A DNA stretch of 64,000 nt from Mesorhizobium sp. WSM4904 (GTDB lineage: Bacteria; Pseudomonadota; Alphaproteobacteria; Rhizobiales; Rhizobiaceae). The notes beneath the pieces are model-generated. The model did no database searches. It was not told the DNA's origin and saw only the letters and a list, made by a program, of their open reading frames with translations. How positions within the stretch are numbered: the first letter of the stretch is position 1; each line of letters starts with the position of its first letter. The translations under genes were made by a program, and so were the position numbers. This document shows positions 54,511 through 64,000 of the stretch, piece after piece. The stretch lies in NCBI RefSeq assembly GCF_029674545.1, contig NZ_CP121354.1:4225001-4289000 (forward strand), given 5' to 3'.

Positions 54511-56973
54511 ATGGCTGGACGTGGCCGGAGTGCGGAGAAGGGCGAGGGGACGACGGCCGGCGTCAGCGAGCGCCTGCTGTTTGCCGGCACCGCGCCTGCC
54601 GAAGCAACGCCGGTTTCGGTTCCGGCGCCGCGCCCGGCTGCGGAGATCTTGCCGCCGGGCGGTGATGCCTCGCTGCAGCCGCTTCAGCCGGCGACTATCG
54701 ATCGGATCCGCAGGCAGTTCCGCCGTACCTCTTTTTCCGTGCTTCGCCGAAGCGTCGCCGAAGCCGCCACCACCGAACTCGACCGCGGCGTTGGTTTCCT
54801 GCTGGTGCCGGTGTTCCTTGCCGCCGGCGTAATCCTCTATTTCTCCTTGAACAGCGAGCCGGATCTCTACCGGCCGCTGGCGGCGGTGGCGCTGATGGCC
54901 GTCTGCGCGGCGGTTTCCCGCTCTTGGCCGAAGACGCATCTTATCTTCATGGCGGCGCTGTTTTGCGCGCTGGGCTTTGTCGCCGCGAAGGTCGAGACAT
55001 GGCGGGCCGCAACGCCGATGCTCGGCTCCGAGATACAGACGCGGCTGACGGGTCGCGTTGTCGTCGCCGAGGAGATGGCCAATGGCCGGGTGCGGCTGAC
55101 CATCGACCTCGTCTCGACCGCGCAGCCAAAACTGCGCTACGCGCCGGATCGCGTCAGGCTCTCGGCGCGCGGGATTCCGCCTAACGTCAAGGCTGGATCG
55201 CTGGTGACGGGCTATGCACGGCTCCTGCCGCCGACCGGACCGGTTCGCCCCGAAAGTTATGATTTTTCCTTCGACAGCTATTTCTCCGGCATCGGTGCCA
55301 GTGGATTTTTCCTCGGCGATCCGAAAGTCATTCCGGCAAGCGACCCTCCCGCCCAGGCGAGCATCGCCTGGGCGATCGAGAATGCGCGCGAGACGATTGC
55401 CGATCACATCAGAAGCACCGTCGGCGGACCCGAAGGCGAGATTGCCGCGGCGCTGATCGTCGGCGTTCGCGCGGGCATTCCCGAGGACATCAACGAGGCG
55501 ATGCGGCGGACCGGCATCTACCACATCATCTCGATTTCCGGGCTGCACATGGCGCTGGTCGCCGGCACGGTCATGCTTTTGCTGCGCGGCGTCTTCGCGC
55601 TGCTTCCGGATTTCTCGTCACGCCGGCCGGTGAAGAAATATGCCGCAGCGGTCGCGCTGGTGTCGATCGCTGCTTACCTCGTCATCTCCGGCGTGGTGGT
55701 CGCCGCCGAACGAAGCTTCATCATGCTCGCCGTCATGCTGGTCGCCGTGCTCTTCGACCGTGCGGCGTTGACGATGCGCAACCTGGCGATTTCGGCCATT
55801 GCCGTCATCATGGTGTCACCGCACGAAGTGGTTGGTCCGAGCTTCCAGATGTCGTTCGCCGCGACCGCGGCCCTTGTCGGCGCCTATGCCGGATGGGCCG
55901 ACTACCGCGCCGGCAAGTCGAAAGCGCCGCCGGCGAAGCGGTCGTTCCTGCGGTTCCTGTCGCACAAGCTTGCGGTCGGAGCGGGCGGCGCCGCCATAAC
56001 GTCTATCATTGCCGGAAGCGCTACGGCGCTGTTTGCCATCTGGCACTTCCAGCGCGTCTCGCCGCTCAGCCTGCTGGCCAATCTGGCGATCATGCCGATC
56101 GTCACCGTCGTGATGTTCCTTGCCGTCGCCAGCGCGGTCATGATGCCGTTCGGCTTCGACGGACCTTTCCTCTATTTGATGGGCAAGGGCCTGACGGCGA
56201 TGATCGCGATTTCGGCCTGGATTTCGGAGCGGTCGCCGGTCGATGCCGTGGGGCTGATCTCGATCCAGTCGGTGCTGCTCGCGACAATCGCGCTGGTGAT
56301 AGCAACCATGGCCACCACCTGGCTCAGGCTGGCGGCAGTGCCCTTCGCGCTGGCCGCACTACTGGCGGTCCCGCAAGTGCGCACGCCGGACCTGCTGATC
56401 TCCGAGGACGCGCATCTGGTGGCGATGCCGATCGGCGGTGGCGAGCTCGCCGTCAATCGCGCCCGCTCCAACGAGTTCACCACCGACAATTGGAAACGTG
56501 CGCTGAGGGCCGAAACGATCGTGCCGCCGGAAACATTCGCGAAAGGCGCATTCGACATCGCCGACCCGGTCGACCTGCCGGCGGGATCCCCCTTTTACTG
56601 CACTGGCGATCTCTGCATTGGCCGGCATCCGTCCGGTGCAATCGTCGCCTTGGCGGAAAACCGCGATAGCGCCAGGCCGGCCTGCGGCTTCGCCGACCTC
56701 ATCGTCATCAACGACGCCACGGCCTACAACCCTTGCCGCGATCCACGCATCCTCGTCGTCACCAAGCGGCAGCTTGCGCGCGACGGCAGCGCCGCCGTCT
56801 ACTTCGACCCACAGTCGGCAACGGCGCGAGCCGCCATTCAATACGCCGTCGAAAAGCCCTATCGCCCCTGGCACGAACAGCGGCGCTACTCGCGCGAGGC
56901 GAGGGGGCTAGCGCCATACGAGCGGCCTGAGAAGCCACAGACCAAGCCGCCGCCACTCAGTAGCGACGAATGA
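54511..56973 (+). CDS. comEC: ComEC/Rec2 competence channel protein without a canonical MBL domain
   Basis: An 820-residue inner-membrane protein that should carry single-stranded DNA inward. A cytoplasmic N-terminus (1-90) leads to spans (about 95-155), a DUF4131/OB-like periplasmic domain, and the competence domain. That domain contains [14 protein letters not shown] and [10 protein letters not shown] (341-350), followed by about eight spans to about 620. The C-terminal 190 residues should hold a metallo-beta-lactamase nuclease, but no HxHxDH motif is present. What remains ([17 protein letters not shown] and [12 protein letters not shown]) looks like a degenerate form. It overlaps the lexA 3' end by 17 bp. 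Confidence 0.9.
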   Translation: MAGRGRSAEKGEGTTAGVSERLLFAGTAPAEATPVSVPAPRPAAEILPPGGDASLQPLQPATIDRIRRQFRRTSFSVLRRSVAEAATTELDRGVGFLLVPVFLAAGVILYFSLNSEPDLYRPLAAVALMAVCAAVSRSWPKTHLIFMAALFCALGFVAAKVETWRAATPMLGSEIQTRLTGRVVVAEEMANGRVRLTIDLVSTAQPKLRYAPDRVRLSARGIPPNVKAGSLVTGYARLLPPTGPVRPESYDFSFDSYFSGIGASGFFLGDPKVIPASDPPAQASIAWAIENARETIADHIRSTVGGPEGEIAAALIVGVRAGIPEDINEAMRRTGIYHIISISGLHMALVAGTVMLLLRGVFALLPDFSSRRPVKKYAAAVALVSIAAYLVISGVVVAAERSFIMLAVMLVAVLFDRAALTMRNLAISAIAVIMVSPHEVVGPSFQMSFAATAALVGAYAGWADYRAGKSKAPPAKRSFLRFLSHKLAVGAGGAAITSIIAGSATALFAIWHFQRVSPLSLLANLAIMPIVTVVMFLAVASAVMMPFGFDGPFLYLMGKGLTAMIAISAWISERSPVDAVGLISIQSVLLATIALVIATMATTWLRLAAVPFALAALLAVPQVRTPDLLISEDAHLVAMPIGGGELAVNRARSNEFTTDNWKRALRAETIVPPETFAKGAFDIADPVDLPAGSPFYCTGDLCIGRHPSGAIVALAENRDSARPACGFADLIVINDATAYNPCRDPRILVVTKRQLARDGSAAVYFDPQSATARAAIQYAVEKPYRPWHEQRRYSREARGLAPYERPEKPQTKPPPLSSDE

Positions 56974-57691
56974 GCCCGACCAGCTTGCCCTGCACCTTGA
57001 CCCTGTCCGGTCCGAAGATGCGGGTCTCATAGGCCGGGTTGGCGGCCTCGAGCGCAATCGAGGCGCCCTTGCGGCGGAAGCGTTTCAGCGTCGCTTCCTC
57101 GTCGTCCACCAGCGCCACCACGATCTCGCCCGGGCTCGCTGTGTTAGCATTGCGGATGATCACCGTGTCGCCGTCGAAGATGCCGGCTTCGATCATCGAA
57201 TCGCCCTTGACCTCAAGCGCGTAGTGCTCGCCGCCTGCGATCATGTCCGGCGGAACTGTGATCGAATGCGTCTGGTGCTGGATGGCGTCGATCGGCACAC
57301 CGGCGGCAATGCGACCCATCACCGGGATGGACACGGCCGAAACGGCGTCGTCGTCATTGCTGGGCGTCGGTGTGCGGGAGGGCGCCGCTGGCTTGATCTG
57401 CCGGCCGAGATTGCCTTGACCGCCTTGGATGACGCTCGGCGAGAATTTTCTCGCCGCATTCAGGCCGGGCGCGATCGAATCGGGCAGGCGCAGCACCTCA
57501 AGAGCGCGTGCGCGGTTCGGCAGCCGGCGAATAAAGCCGCGCTCCTCCAGTGCCGTGATCAAACGGTGGATGCCCGACTTCGAAGCGAGGTCGAGCGCTT
57601 CCTTCATCTCGTCGAAAGACGGCGGAATGCCGCTTTCCTTGAGCCGTTCATGGATGAACATCAGCAGTTCATGTTGTTTGCGCGTCAGCAT
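56957..57691 (-). CDS. lexA: LexA repressor
   Basis: A 244-residue SOS repressor and S24 autoprotease. The winged helix-turn-helix covers about 1-65 ([13 protein letters not shown]). The linker (75-120) is long. The cleavage site is A130-G131 in RIAAGVP, the catalytic Ser S165 is in KGDSMIE, and Lys K203 is in ATLKRF. I chose ATG 57691; the longer in-frame extension reads through the operator region. An SOS box GTTC-N7-GTTC lies 62 bp upstream. The 3' end overlaps comEC by 17 bp on the other strand. Confidence 0.97.
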   Translation of the reverse strand: MLTRKQHELLMFIHERLKESGIPPSFDEMKEALDLASKSGIHRLITALEERGFIRRLPNRARALEVLRLPDSIAPGLNAARKFSPSVIQGGQGNLGRQIKPAAPSRTPTPSNDDDAVSAVSIPVMGRIAAGVPIDAIQHQTHSITVPPDMIAGGEHYALEVKGDSMIEAGIFDGDTVIIRNANTASPGEIVVALVDDEEATLKRFRRKGASIALEAANPAYETRIFGPDRVKVQGKLVGLIRRY

Positions 57692-57752
57692 GGCGGCCCC
57701 CATGGGTTTTGGAACCAGAATCAGAAAAACAAACCCAGAACAAACACTATCT

Positions 57753-57767
57753 GTTCCAGTTGTGTTC
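57753..57767. promoter_or_regulatory. LexA (SOS) box, alphaproteobacterial type
   Basis: The direct repeat GTTCCAGTTGTGTTC (GTTC-N7-GTTC) lies upstream of lexA, on the side of its start. A further GAAC lies at 57738-57741, and GTTC is present in the first repeat. This is the documented LexA consensus of alphaproteobacteria, so lexA autoregulates. Confidence 0.88.
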
Positions 57768-57807
57768 CGCAACCGTTTAAAGTTTAGTGAATCTGTTGAC
57801 GTTTTGT

Positions 57808-59013
57808 TCAGCGTAACATCAGAACGCTGCATTCGTCGCCGGCTTCCGCAGCCGGGGCGAAGGGCTCGCGCACGATCAGGCCGTTGGCGTCGGCGAGCAT
57901 CCTCAGCATGGAGGAATCCTGGATGCTGAACGGTGTCGCGATCAACTGTCCGGCATCCTCACGTACGACTGCCCGCACATAGTCCTGCCTGAGATCGTTG
58001 GCGTGCATCGCGGAAGCCAACCGCGCGGTCCGGATATCCTGGCGGTAGCTGCGGCCGCCAAGACGCGCCAGGAGCGGCTTCAGGAACAATTGCGAGCAGA
58101 CAAGACTCGCCACCGGATTGCCGGGCAGGCCGATGCAGCGGATTTTGCCAAGCCGGCCAAACATCAGCGGCTTGCCGGGGCGCATGGCGATCTTCCAGAA
58201 ATCGAGCTGCATGCCTTCGCCGGTCAGCACGTCGTGGATCAAATCATGATCACCGACCGAGGCGCCGCCGAGGGTGACGATGACATCGGCGCCGACCGCG
58301 ACCGCTTTCTTGACCAGCGCCGAAATCGCATCCTGCCGGTCGGCGGCGATACCGAGGTCGAGAGCGCGGGCACCGACCGATTGCGCCGTCGCCGCTACGC
58401 CATAGGCGTTGGACGAGATGATCTGGTCGGGGCCGAGCGTGCTTCCGGGCGGCAGCAACTCGTCGCCCGTGGCGATGATGGCCACAATCGGCCGACGCAC
58501 CACGTTGAGGCTCGGATGATTGGCGGAGGCCGCCAGCGATAGCGCTGCCGGATCGAGCAGGCGGCCTTTTTCTAGAACTACATCACCCTGGCCGAAGTCG
58601 AGCCCACGGCGACGGACGTTGCGAGCTTCCGCCGTCGGCTCGGTCACTTCGATGCGGCCGCCGCCGAGGTCGCGAACATTTTCCTGGATGACGACGGTGT
58701 CGGCGCCTTCAGGTAGCGGTGCGCCGGTGAAGATGCGCACCGCCTTACCCTTGCCGACGGAGCCGATAAAACCGCGCCCGGCGGGCGCCACGCCGATCAC
58801 GGAAAGCCGCGCCGGCACGGAGGTCACGTCGACAGCGCGGGCGGCATAGCCGTCCATGGCCGAAGCGTTGAAGGGCGGCTGGGTGCGCAGCGCCACCACC
58901 GGTTCGGCGAGCACCCGGCCGGCCGCATCGGCCAGCGGCACGTTTTCGCCCGGCATTGCGGTTGCGCCATCCAACAAGCGCTCGAGCGCTTCGGCGACCG
59001 GAACCAGCGCCAT
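57808..59013 (-). CDS. moeA: Molybdopterin molybdenumtransferase MoeA
   Basis: A 401-residue enzyme that inserts molybdate into adenylated molybdopterin. The N-terminal part has [11 protein letters not shown] with the expected Asp. The MoCF-binding GD segment appears later as [13 protein letters not shown]. The C-terminal domain follows [11 protein letters not shown]. It ends at 57808, 40 bp from the LexA box. moaC precedes it by 2 bp. Confidence 0.95.
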   Translation of the reverse strand: MALVPVAEALERLLDGATAMPGENVPLADAAGRVLAEPVVALRTQPPFNASAMDGYAARAVDVTSVPARLSVIGVAPAGRGFIGSVGKGKAVRIFTGAPLPEGADTVVIQENVRDLGGGRIEVTEPTAEARNVRRRGLDFGQGDVVLEKGRLLDPAALSLAASANHPSLNVVRRPIVAIIATGDELLPPGSTLGPDQIISSNAYGVAATAQSVGARALDLGIAADRQDAISALVKKAVAVGADVIVTLGGASVGDHDLIHDVLTGEGMQLDFWKIAMRPGKPLMFGRLGKIRCIGLPGNPVASLVCSQLFLKPLLARLGGRSYRQDIRTARLASAMHANDLRQDYVRAVVREDAGQLIATPFSIQDSSMLRMLADANGLIVREPFAPAAEAGDECSVLMLR

Positions 59014-59015
59014 CG

Positions 59016-59510
59016 TCAGGAACTCGCCCCGGATTTGACGGACTTGTAGTCGCCCGACTTGCCGCCGGTCTTCTCGACCAGCCTGATGCCGGAGATAACC
59101 ATGGCGCGGTCCGCCGCCTTGGCCATGTCGTAGATGGTGAGGCAGGCGATCGACGCCGCAGTCAGCGCCTCCATCTCCACGCCGGTCTTGCCGGTGACGC
59201 GGGCAAGCGCAGTGACCTTCAGGCCGGGGAGGGCGCGGTCGGGCTCGATATCGACGGCGACCTTGGTCAGGAGCAGCGGATGGCAGAGCGGGACGAGCTC
59301 ATGCGTCTTCTTGGCCGCCATGATGCCGGCGATGCGCGCCGTGCCCAGCACGTCGCCCTTCTTGGCGTCGCCGGCCAGGATCATCTCCAGCGTTTCCGCT
59401 CGCATCGAGACGAAGCCCTCGGCGATCGCCGTGCGTGTCGTCTCGGCCTTGTCGCCGACATCGACCATGTTGGCTTCGCCCTTGGCGCCGAGATGGGTGA
59501 GGGCAGGCAT
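59016..59510 (-). CDS. moaC: Cyclic pyranopterin monophosphate synthase MoaC
   Basis: A 164-residue hexameric enzyme of molybdenum cofactor synthesis. Signatures are [14 protein letters not shown] at the start, [13 protein letters not shown] with the catalytic Lys-His region, and the C-terminal [18 protein letters not shown] and KTGGKSG. The ATG is at 59510 ([11 protein letters not shown]). trpC ends 2 bp before it and moeA starts 2 bp after it, so the genes are translationally coupled. Confidence 0.95.
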   Translation of the reverse strand: MPALTHLGAKGEANMVDVGDKAETTRTAIAEGFVSMRAETLEMILAGDAKKGDVLGTARIAGIMAAKKTHELVPLCHPLLLTKVAVDIEPDRALPGLKVTALARVTGKTGVEMEALTAASIACLTIYDMAKAADRAMVISGIRLVEKTGGKSGDYKSVKSGASS

Positions 59511-59512
59511 CC

Positions 59513-60325
59513 TCAAAGGGCCTCGGCCGGCGCCTTGCCCGTCAGCAGAAGCTCGGTCGCGGCAGCCACATCGGCCTGCCGCATCAGGCTCTCGCCGACG
59601 AGGAAGGTACCGATCCCGCTCTTCTCCAGCCGGCGGCAATCCTGATGAGTGAAGATGCCGCTTTCGCTGACGAGCAGCCGACCGGCCGGCACCATCGCTG
59701 CAAGCCGCTCGGAAATGTCGAGGCTGGTCTCGAAGGTCCTCAGATCGCGGTTGTTGATGCCGATCAGCCGCGACGAGAGGCGAAGCGCGCGCTCCATCTC
59801 CTTTTCGTCATGCACCTCGACCAGCGCGTCCATGCCGAGCTCGAAAGCCGTCGCTTCGAGCTCGCTGGCTAAAGCGTCGTCGACGCTTGCCATGATGATG
59901 AGGATGGCATCCGCGCCCCAGGCGCGGGCTTCATAAACCTGGTATGGATCGAAGAGAAAATCCTTGCGCAAAGCGGGCAGGCCGACGGCGGCGCGCGCGG
60001 CGGTCAGGAAGCTAGGCGCACCCTGGAAGGACGGGGCGTCGGTCAGCACCGAAAGGCAGGCCGCTCCACCTCGCTGATAGGCCCTGGCGAGCGCCGGCGG
60101 GTCGAAGTCGGCGCGGATCAGCCCCTTGGAGGGGCTCGCCTTCTTGATTTCGGCGATCAGCGCAAAGCCGCCGGCCTTGCGTTTGGCCTCGAGCGCGGCG
60201 AGGAAGCCGCGCGGCGGCTCCATGTCCTTCGCTTTGGCCTTGATATCGGCAAGCGGCACGTTGAGCTTCGCCGCGGCGATCTCTTCGCGCTTGTAGGTTT
60301 CGATCTTGCGCAGGATATCGGACAA
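59513..60325 (-). CDS. trpC: Indole-3-glycerol phosphate synthase
   Basis: A 270-residue (beta/alpha)8 enzyme of tryptophan synthesis. Conserved blocks are [15 protein letters not shown] with the catalytic Lys, [14 protein letters not shown], and [13 protein letters not shown] plus VSESGI. The start is TTG 60325 ([16 protein letters not shown]); no nearby ATG is in frame. It overlaps nothing but lies 4 bp after trpD and 2 bp before moaC. Confidence 0.95.
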   Translation of the reverse strand: MSDILRKIETYKREEIAAAKLNVPLADIKAKAKDMEPPRGFLAALEAKRKAGGFALIAEIKKASPSKGLIRADFDPPALARAYQRGGAACLSVLTDAPSFQGAPSFLTAARAAVGLPALRKDFLFDPYQVYEARAWGADAILIIMASVDDALASELEATAFELGMDALVEVHDEKEMERALRLSSRLIGINNRDLRTFETSLDISERLAAMVPAGRLLVSESGIFTHQDCRRLEKSGIGTFLVGESLMRQADVAAATELLLTGKAPAEAL

Positions 60326-60329
60326 GGTT

Positions 60330-61340
60330 CTAACCGTTCGAAATCTCGACGAGCTTGTCGAGCACCGTGAGGGCCCGGCCGCTGTCGATGGCTTGCGCGG
60401 CGGCTTCAATGCCGTCGGCGAGCGTCGTCGCCTTGCCGGCCACCACCAAGCCGGCACCGGCATTCATCAGCACGGTGTCGCGATAGGCGCCGGCGGCGCC
60501 GCCCAGCATATCGCGTAATGCCTTGGCATTGTAGGCCGCGTCGCCGCCACGCAGCTCTTCCTTGGTATGGCGCTTCAGTCCGACTGCCTCCGGGGTAAGC
60601 GTGAAGGTGCGGATCTCGCCACCGGCAAGCTCGGCAACCTGCGTTTCGCCGGTGGTGGTGATCTCGTCGTAACCGTCGCCATGCACGACCCAGGCATGCT
60701 CGGCGCCAAGCGCCTTCAGCGTCTCGGCAACCGGTATGATCCATTCCGGCAGGAAGACACCGACCATCTGTCGGCTGACGCCGGCCGGATTGGACAGCGG
60801 TCCGAGCAGGTTGAAGATGGTACGCGTGCCGAGCTCGCCCCGGATCGGGCCGACATGCTTCATCGCCGGATGATGCGCAGGCGCGAACATGAAGCCGACG
60901 CCGGCCTCATGGATGCAACGGCCGATCGTCTCCGGCGAAATGTCGATCTTGACGCCGAGCGCCGTCAGTACGTCGGCGGAACCGGTCAGCGAGGACAGGC
61001 CGCGATTGCCGTGCTTGGCGACCGGAACCCCTGCCGCCGCGATGACGAAGGCAGAAGCGGTCGAGATGTTGACGCTGTGCGAGTTGTCGCCGCCGGTGCC
61101 GACGATGTCGATGGCGCCAAGTGGGGCTTCGACGCGCAGCATCTTGGCGCGCATCGTGGCGACGGCCCCGGAAATCTCGCTCACCGCCTCGCCGCGCACG
61201 CGCAGCGCCATCAGGAAGCCGCCGATCTGGCCCGGCGTCGCGTCGCCCGACATGATGATGTCGAAGGCCTCGCGCGCTTCCTCGAAGGAGAGTGCGGTGC
61301 CGGTGGCGACCTTGGCTATGTGTGTCTTGAGAGCGCTCAT
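60330..61340 (-). CDS. trpD: Anthranilate phosphoribosyltransferase
   Basis: A 336-residue enzyme transferring phosphoribose to anthranilate. The PRPP motif [14 protein letters not shown] and [14 protein letters not shown] are clear, as is the late [14 protein letters not shown]. The ATG at 61340 overlaps the preceding ppiD-like stop by 4 bp. trpE and trpG are not in the window, in line with the fused trpEG elsewhere in rhizobia. Confidence 0.96.
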   Translation of the reverse strand: MSALKTHIAKVATGTALSFEEAREAFDIIMSGDATPGQIGGFLMALRVRGEAVSEISGAVATMRAKMLRVEAPLGAIDIVGTGGDNSHSVNISTASAFVIAAAGVPVAKHGNRGLSSLTGSADVLTALGVKIDISPETIGRCIHEAGVGFMFAPAHHPAMKHVGPIRGELGTRTIFNLLGPLSNPAGVSRQMVGVFLPEWIIPVAETLKALGAEHAWVVHGDGYDEITTTGETQVAELAGGEIRTFTLTPEAVGLKRHTKEELRGGDAAYNAKALRDMLGGAAGAYRDTVLMNAGAGLVVAGKATTLADGIEAAAQAIDSGRALTVLDKLVEISNG

Positions 61341-63229
61341 CGTGTCTGTGCTTGCGAAACGGCGGCCGGATCGATGCGAACGTCATACTGCGACTGCAAC
61401 TGCGCCACCAGCTGGTCGAGCAGGTCGTCGGACATGCCGGCGCTGAAGGATTTCTGCGTATCGTCGGGAACCGAGCTGCCATCGGCGCCAGCCGGTTCGA
61501 AGACTTCGGCGACCTTGAACAGGATCTGGCCGTCGCCGGTGGGCGAGGGGATCAGACCCGTGCCGCCTTCGCCGACGCCGAACATGGCCGCAGCACCTTC
61601 CTTGCCGAAATCGGCATCGTCGGCTTCGCGCTTCAGGCCGCGCTTGGTCTGCTTCTCGAGCTTCAGCTCGCCCGCGATGACGTCGAGCGTCGCACCTGCC
61701 TTGAGGCGCTTTTCCAACTCCTGCGCCTTCGCGTCGAGCCGCTTGTCGGTCTCGGCCGCCGTCCAGTCGGCCGCCACCTTCTGGCGGACTTCGTCGAGCG
61801 TGCGGTCGCGCGCCGCGGTGACCGACTGGACCTCGTAAAAGACGAAGCCGTTGTCGGCGGTGGTCAGGCCTTCATTCTCCGTATTCGGCTCGGCTTCGAA
61901 GACCGCCTTGATGAGATTCGCCGATTCCGGCAGGTCCTTGACGATCGTGCCGTCCGGCCGCTGGCCGGTGCGGTCGATGGCGTCGATGGTGACGACCTTG
62001 AGCTTCAGCTTGTCGGCGGCCTGGGCCAGAGAGGCACCCGAGGCGCGGGTGTCCTCGTAGCTGTCATGCACGTCGAGCAGGACGCGGCTTGCCTCGCCGA
62101 GCGCCAGGTCCTTGCGGATCTGATCGGAGACTTCCGAAAGCGGCTTCACCACCTGCGGCTTGATCTCGGTAACGCGCAGCAGCACCGGGCCGAAGGCGCC
62201 TTGGACCACCGGGCTAACCTCGTTGGCGTTGAGCGAGAAGGCCGCGTCGGCGACCGCCTTGTCGGCGATCTTGTCCTTGGCCAGCGTGCCGAGCAGGGTG
62301 TCGGCCTGGGTCTTGCCCTCGGCGGTGACGATCTTGTCGAAGGTGGCGCCGGCCTTCAGTGAATCATATGCCGCCTTGGCCGCGTCCGGCGTCTTGAACA
62401 CCAGCTGTTCGATGGTGCGCATTTCGGGCGTCGTGTAGCGCGCCTTGTTCTTGTTGTAGTCGTCGGCGACTTGGCTGTCGGTCACCGCCGTCGGGTCCAT
62501 GATGTCTTGCGGCTCGAGCCGGACATAGGAGAACTTGCGGTATTCCGGCGCGGCATAGTTCTTCTTGTTGGCCTCGAAATAGGTCTTGAGCGCGCTGTCG
62601 GATGGCGCCTCGATCGGCTGCACGAGCGTCTTCGGCAGCACGAGGTAGTCGATCGTGCGGTCCTCGCCGCGATAGAGCGCAACCGCCTTCAGGAAGGTCT
62701 GCGGCGCCTTGAGGCCGTCGGAGATCGCCTCGACGATCTGCTGGCGCACCGCCACCTGCGAGCGGTTCTTGAGATAGTCCTCCGGCCGCATGCCCACTTG
62801 GCGCAGCAGATATTCGAAGGTCCTGCGGTCGAACTGCCCGCTCGGGCCTCTGAAGGCCGGATCGTCGCGTGTCAGCTCGGCCAGCCGATCCTTGGAAAGA
62901 CCGAGCCCCAGCTTGCGGGCCTGTTCGTCGAGGACGGCGCCCGAAACGAGCTGCGCGAGCACCTGGTTATCGATACCCAGCAGCTTCGCCTGCTCGTGCG
63001 TGATGCGCTGGCCATATTGCTGAGAGAGCAGGTTGATCTGGCGATCATAGGCGAGGCGGTACTCGTTGATCGAGACCGTCGTGCCGCCGGCGGTGATCAC
63101 CGAATGGTGCCCAGCCAAAGTTCCCGACAGGCGCCCGGAAATACCCCAGACGGCAAAGCTCACCACCAGCAAGGACAGCAACGCCTTCGCGACCCAGGTG
63201 CTCGCCGCGCTTCTCAATAAACCAAGCAT
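61337..63229 (-). CDS. Membrane-anchored PpiD/SurA-like peptidyl-prolyl isomerase
   Basis: A 630-residue periplasmic chaperone. An N-terminal membrane anchor (about 12-33, [19 protein letters not shown]) is followed by a SurA-N-like helical region (60-185). A parvulin PPIase domain (about 240-380) has [32 protein letters not shown] and [14 protein letters not shown] second, degenerate domain follows and the tail is acidic. It assists folding of exported proteins. The start ATG 63229 is divergent from tpiA; its stop overlaps trpD by 4 bp. Anthranilate synthase genes are not adjacent, so the pairing with trp genes is organisational. Confidence 0.92.
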   Translation of the reverse strand: MLGLLRSAASTWVAKALLSLLVVSFAVWGISGRLSGTLAGHHSVITAGGTTVSINEYRLAYDRQINLLSQQYGQRITHEQAKLLGIDNQVLAQLVSGAVLDEQARKLGLGLSKDRLAELTRDDPAFRGPSGQFDRRTFEYLLRQVGMRPEDYLKNRSQVAVRQQIVEAISDGLKAPQTFLKAVALYRGEDRTIDYLVLPKTLVQPIEAPSDSALKTYFEANKKNYAAPEYRKFSYVRLEPQDIMDPTAVTDSQVADDYNKNKARYTTPEMRTIEQLVFKTPDAAKAAYDSLKAGATFDKIVTAEGKTQADTLLGTLAKDKIADKAVADAAFSLNANEVSPVVQGAFGPVLLRVTEIKPQVVKPLSEVSDQIRKDLALGEASRVLLDVHDSYEDTRASGASLAQAADKLKLKVVTIDAIDRTGQRPDGTIVKDLPESANLIKAVFEAEPNTENEGLTTADNGFVFYEVQSVTAARDRTLDEVRQKVAADWTAAETDKRLDAKAQELEKRLKAGATLDVIAGELKLEKQTKRGLKREADDADFGKEGAAAMFGVGEGGTGLIPSPTGDGQILFKVAEVFEPAGADGSSVPDDTQKSFSAGMSDDLLDQLVAQLQSQYDVRIDPAAVSQAQTR

Positions 63230-63373
63230 GCTTACTTCCGATTTTTGCGCATTTTCGCATGCGCCGAGTCTGAAACAAGCGCAATAGCGTCCTTCCGGCC
63301 CACTGTCGATTGCTTTGTGGCTTGATTTTGGTAGTGAGGGCGCAGCCTTATGTCGCCTGGAGAACCCGACCCC

Positions 63374-64000
63374 ATGACCCCTGGAATCCGTCCGCTCGTC
63401 GCCGGCAACTGGAAAATGAACGGCACCAGCGCCTCGCTCAACGAGTTGAGGATGATCGGCAATGGCTTCATGAGCGGGCTCGATGCGGAGACGGAAGCGC
63501 TGGTCTGCGTGCCGGCGACCTTGCTTCACCAAGCCGCCGAGATCCTTTCCCGCACGCCGGTTCGCGCCGGCGGCGAGGATTGCCACCCCAAGGAGAGCGG
63601 CGCCTACACCGGCCAGATTTCGGCCGAGATGCTGAAGGATGCCGGCGCAAGCCATGTCATCGTCGGCCATTCCGAGCGCCGCGAGCAATGCGGCGACGAT
63701 GATGCGATCGTCAACGCCAAGGCATCGGCCGCCTGGCGGGCAGGGCTGGTGGCCATCATCTGCATCGGCGAGACGCGCGCCGAACGCGAGGCCGGAGCGA
63801 CGCTCGATGTCCTGTCGCGCCAGCTCGATGGTTCCGTGCCGGCAAGCGCCACCGCCGCAAATACCGTCATTGCCTATGAGCCGGTCTGGGCCATCGGCAC
63901 CGGTCTGACGCCGACCGCCGCCGATGTTGCCGAGGCGCATGCGCATATCCGCGGCAAGCTCACCGCGCTGCTCGGCGATGCCGCGGCCAGAATGCGCATT
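63374..64000 (+). CDS. tpiA: Triosephosphate isomerase, 3' truncated by window edge
   Basis: 209 codons from ATG 63374 run open to the end of the window; about 40 more residues are expected. The catalytic residues are N12 and K14 (GNWKMNG), H99 (VGHSERR) and E169 ([11 protein letters not shown]). It interconverts dihydroxyacetone phosphate and glyceraldehyde 3-phosphate. The gene is divergent from the ppiD-like gene with a 144-bp gap. Confidence 0.97.
   Translation, partial: MTPGIRPLVAGNWKMNGTSASLNELRMIGNGFMSGLDAETEALVCVPATLLHQAAEILSRTPVRAGGEDCHPKESGAYTGQISAEMLKDAGASHVIVGHSERREQCGDDDAIVNAKASAAWRAGLVAIICIGETRAEREAGATLDVLSRQLDGSVPASATAANTVIAYEPVWAIGTGLTPTAADVAEAHAHIRGKLTALLGDAAARMRI

Overview
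The window is a GC-rich, densely packed chromosomal segment. It most resembles an alphaproteobacterium of the order Hyphomicrobiales, probably Mesorhizobium or a close relative. The basis is the glpQ-glpU-glpV-glpK glycerol uptake order, BA14K, DUF1489, EipB (DUF1849) and phasin genes, a direct-repeat LexA box (GTTC-N7-GTTC) upstream of lexA, a pyrB with a paired inactive dihydroorotase, and dispersed palindromes of a rhizobial type. No rRNA, CRISPR array, complete insertion sequence, prophage or integrase was seen. Genus is inferred from gene content and protein likeness, without any database search.

Layout. 1-3.8 kb: end of a glycerol ABC transporter operon plus glycerol kinase, with RNA hairpins in two intercistronic gaps. 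3.8-7.6 kb: a looser, gene-poor stretch with a BA14K protein, tRNA-Lys(TTT), an orphan terminator, a J-domain/winged-helix protein, a small ORF and a histidine-bearing multipass membrane protein of unknown function, closed by two dispersed palindromic repeats. 7.6-11.7 kb (minus strand): pyrB, inactive pyrC-like gene, plsY, dprA. 11.8-25 kb: aidB-like gene, two membrane proteins, ruvX, an MBL hydrolase, gatC-GNAT-gatA, a DUF218 protein, a DUF599 protein, sdaA, hicAB, a DUF1489 protein, a membrane protein with a degenerate J domain, and a SPOR-tailed D,D-carboxypeptidase.

25-35 kb: phasin, clpS-clpA, a P-loop kinase-like gene, a HIT protein, a small membrane protein, a DUF482 acyltransferase, a GDPD phosphodiesterase, RidA, EipB, a PlsC-like acyltransferase and a DUF4031 protein. 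35-51.4 kb is the conserved growth and envelope cluster: rpsB-tsf, then pyrH-frr-uppS-cdsA-rseP-bamA-lpxD-fabZ-lpxA-lpxI-lpxB, interrupted between tsf and pyrH by a lysR/SnoaL-like/aldo-keto reductase block. 51.4-64 kb: gltA and gltX (minus), comEC (plus), lexA with its SOS box, a minus-strand operon ppiD-like-trpD-trpC-moaC-moeA, and a 3'-truncated tpiA.

Most of the window is ordinary core chromosome. The best candidates for something less described are the block next to tRNA-Lys, the catalytically dead dihydroorotase, the J domain that lost HPD, the palindrome nested inside the clpA terminator, and the insertion in GatA. I did not find a convincing new multi-gene system.
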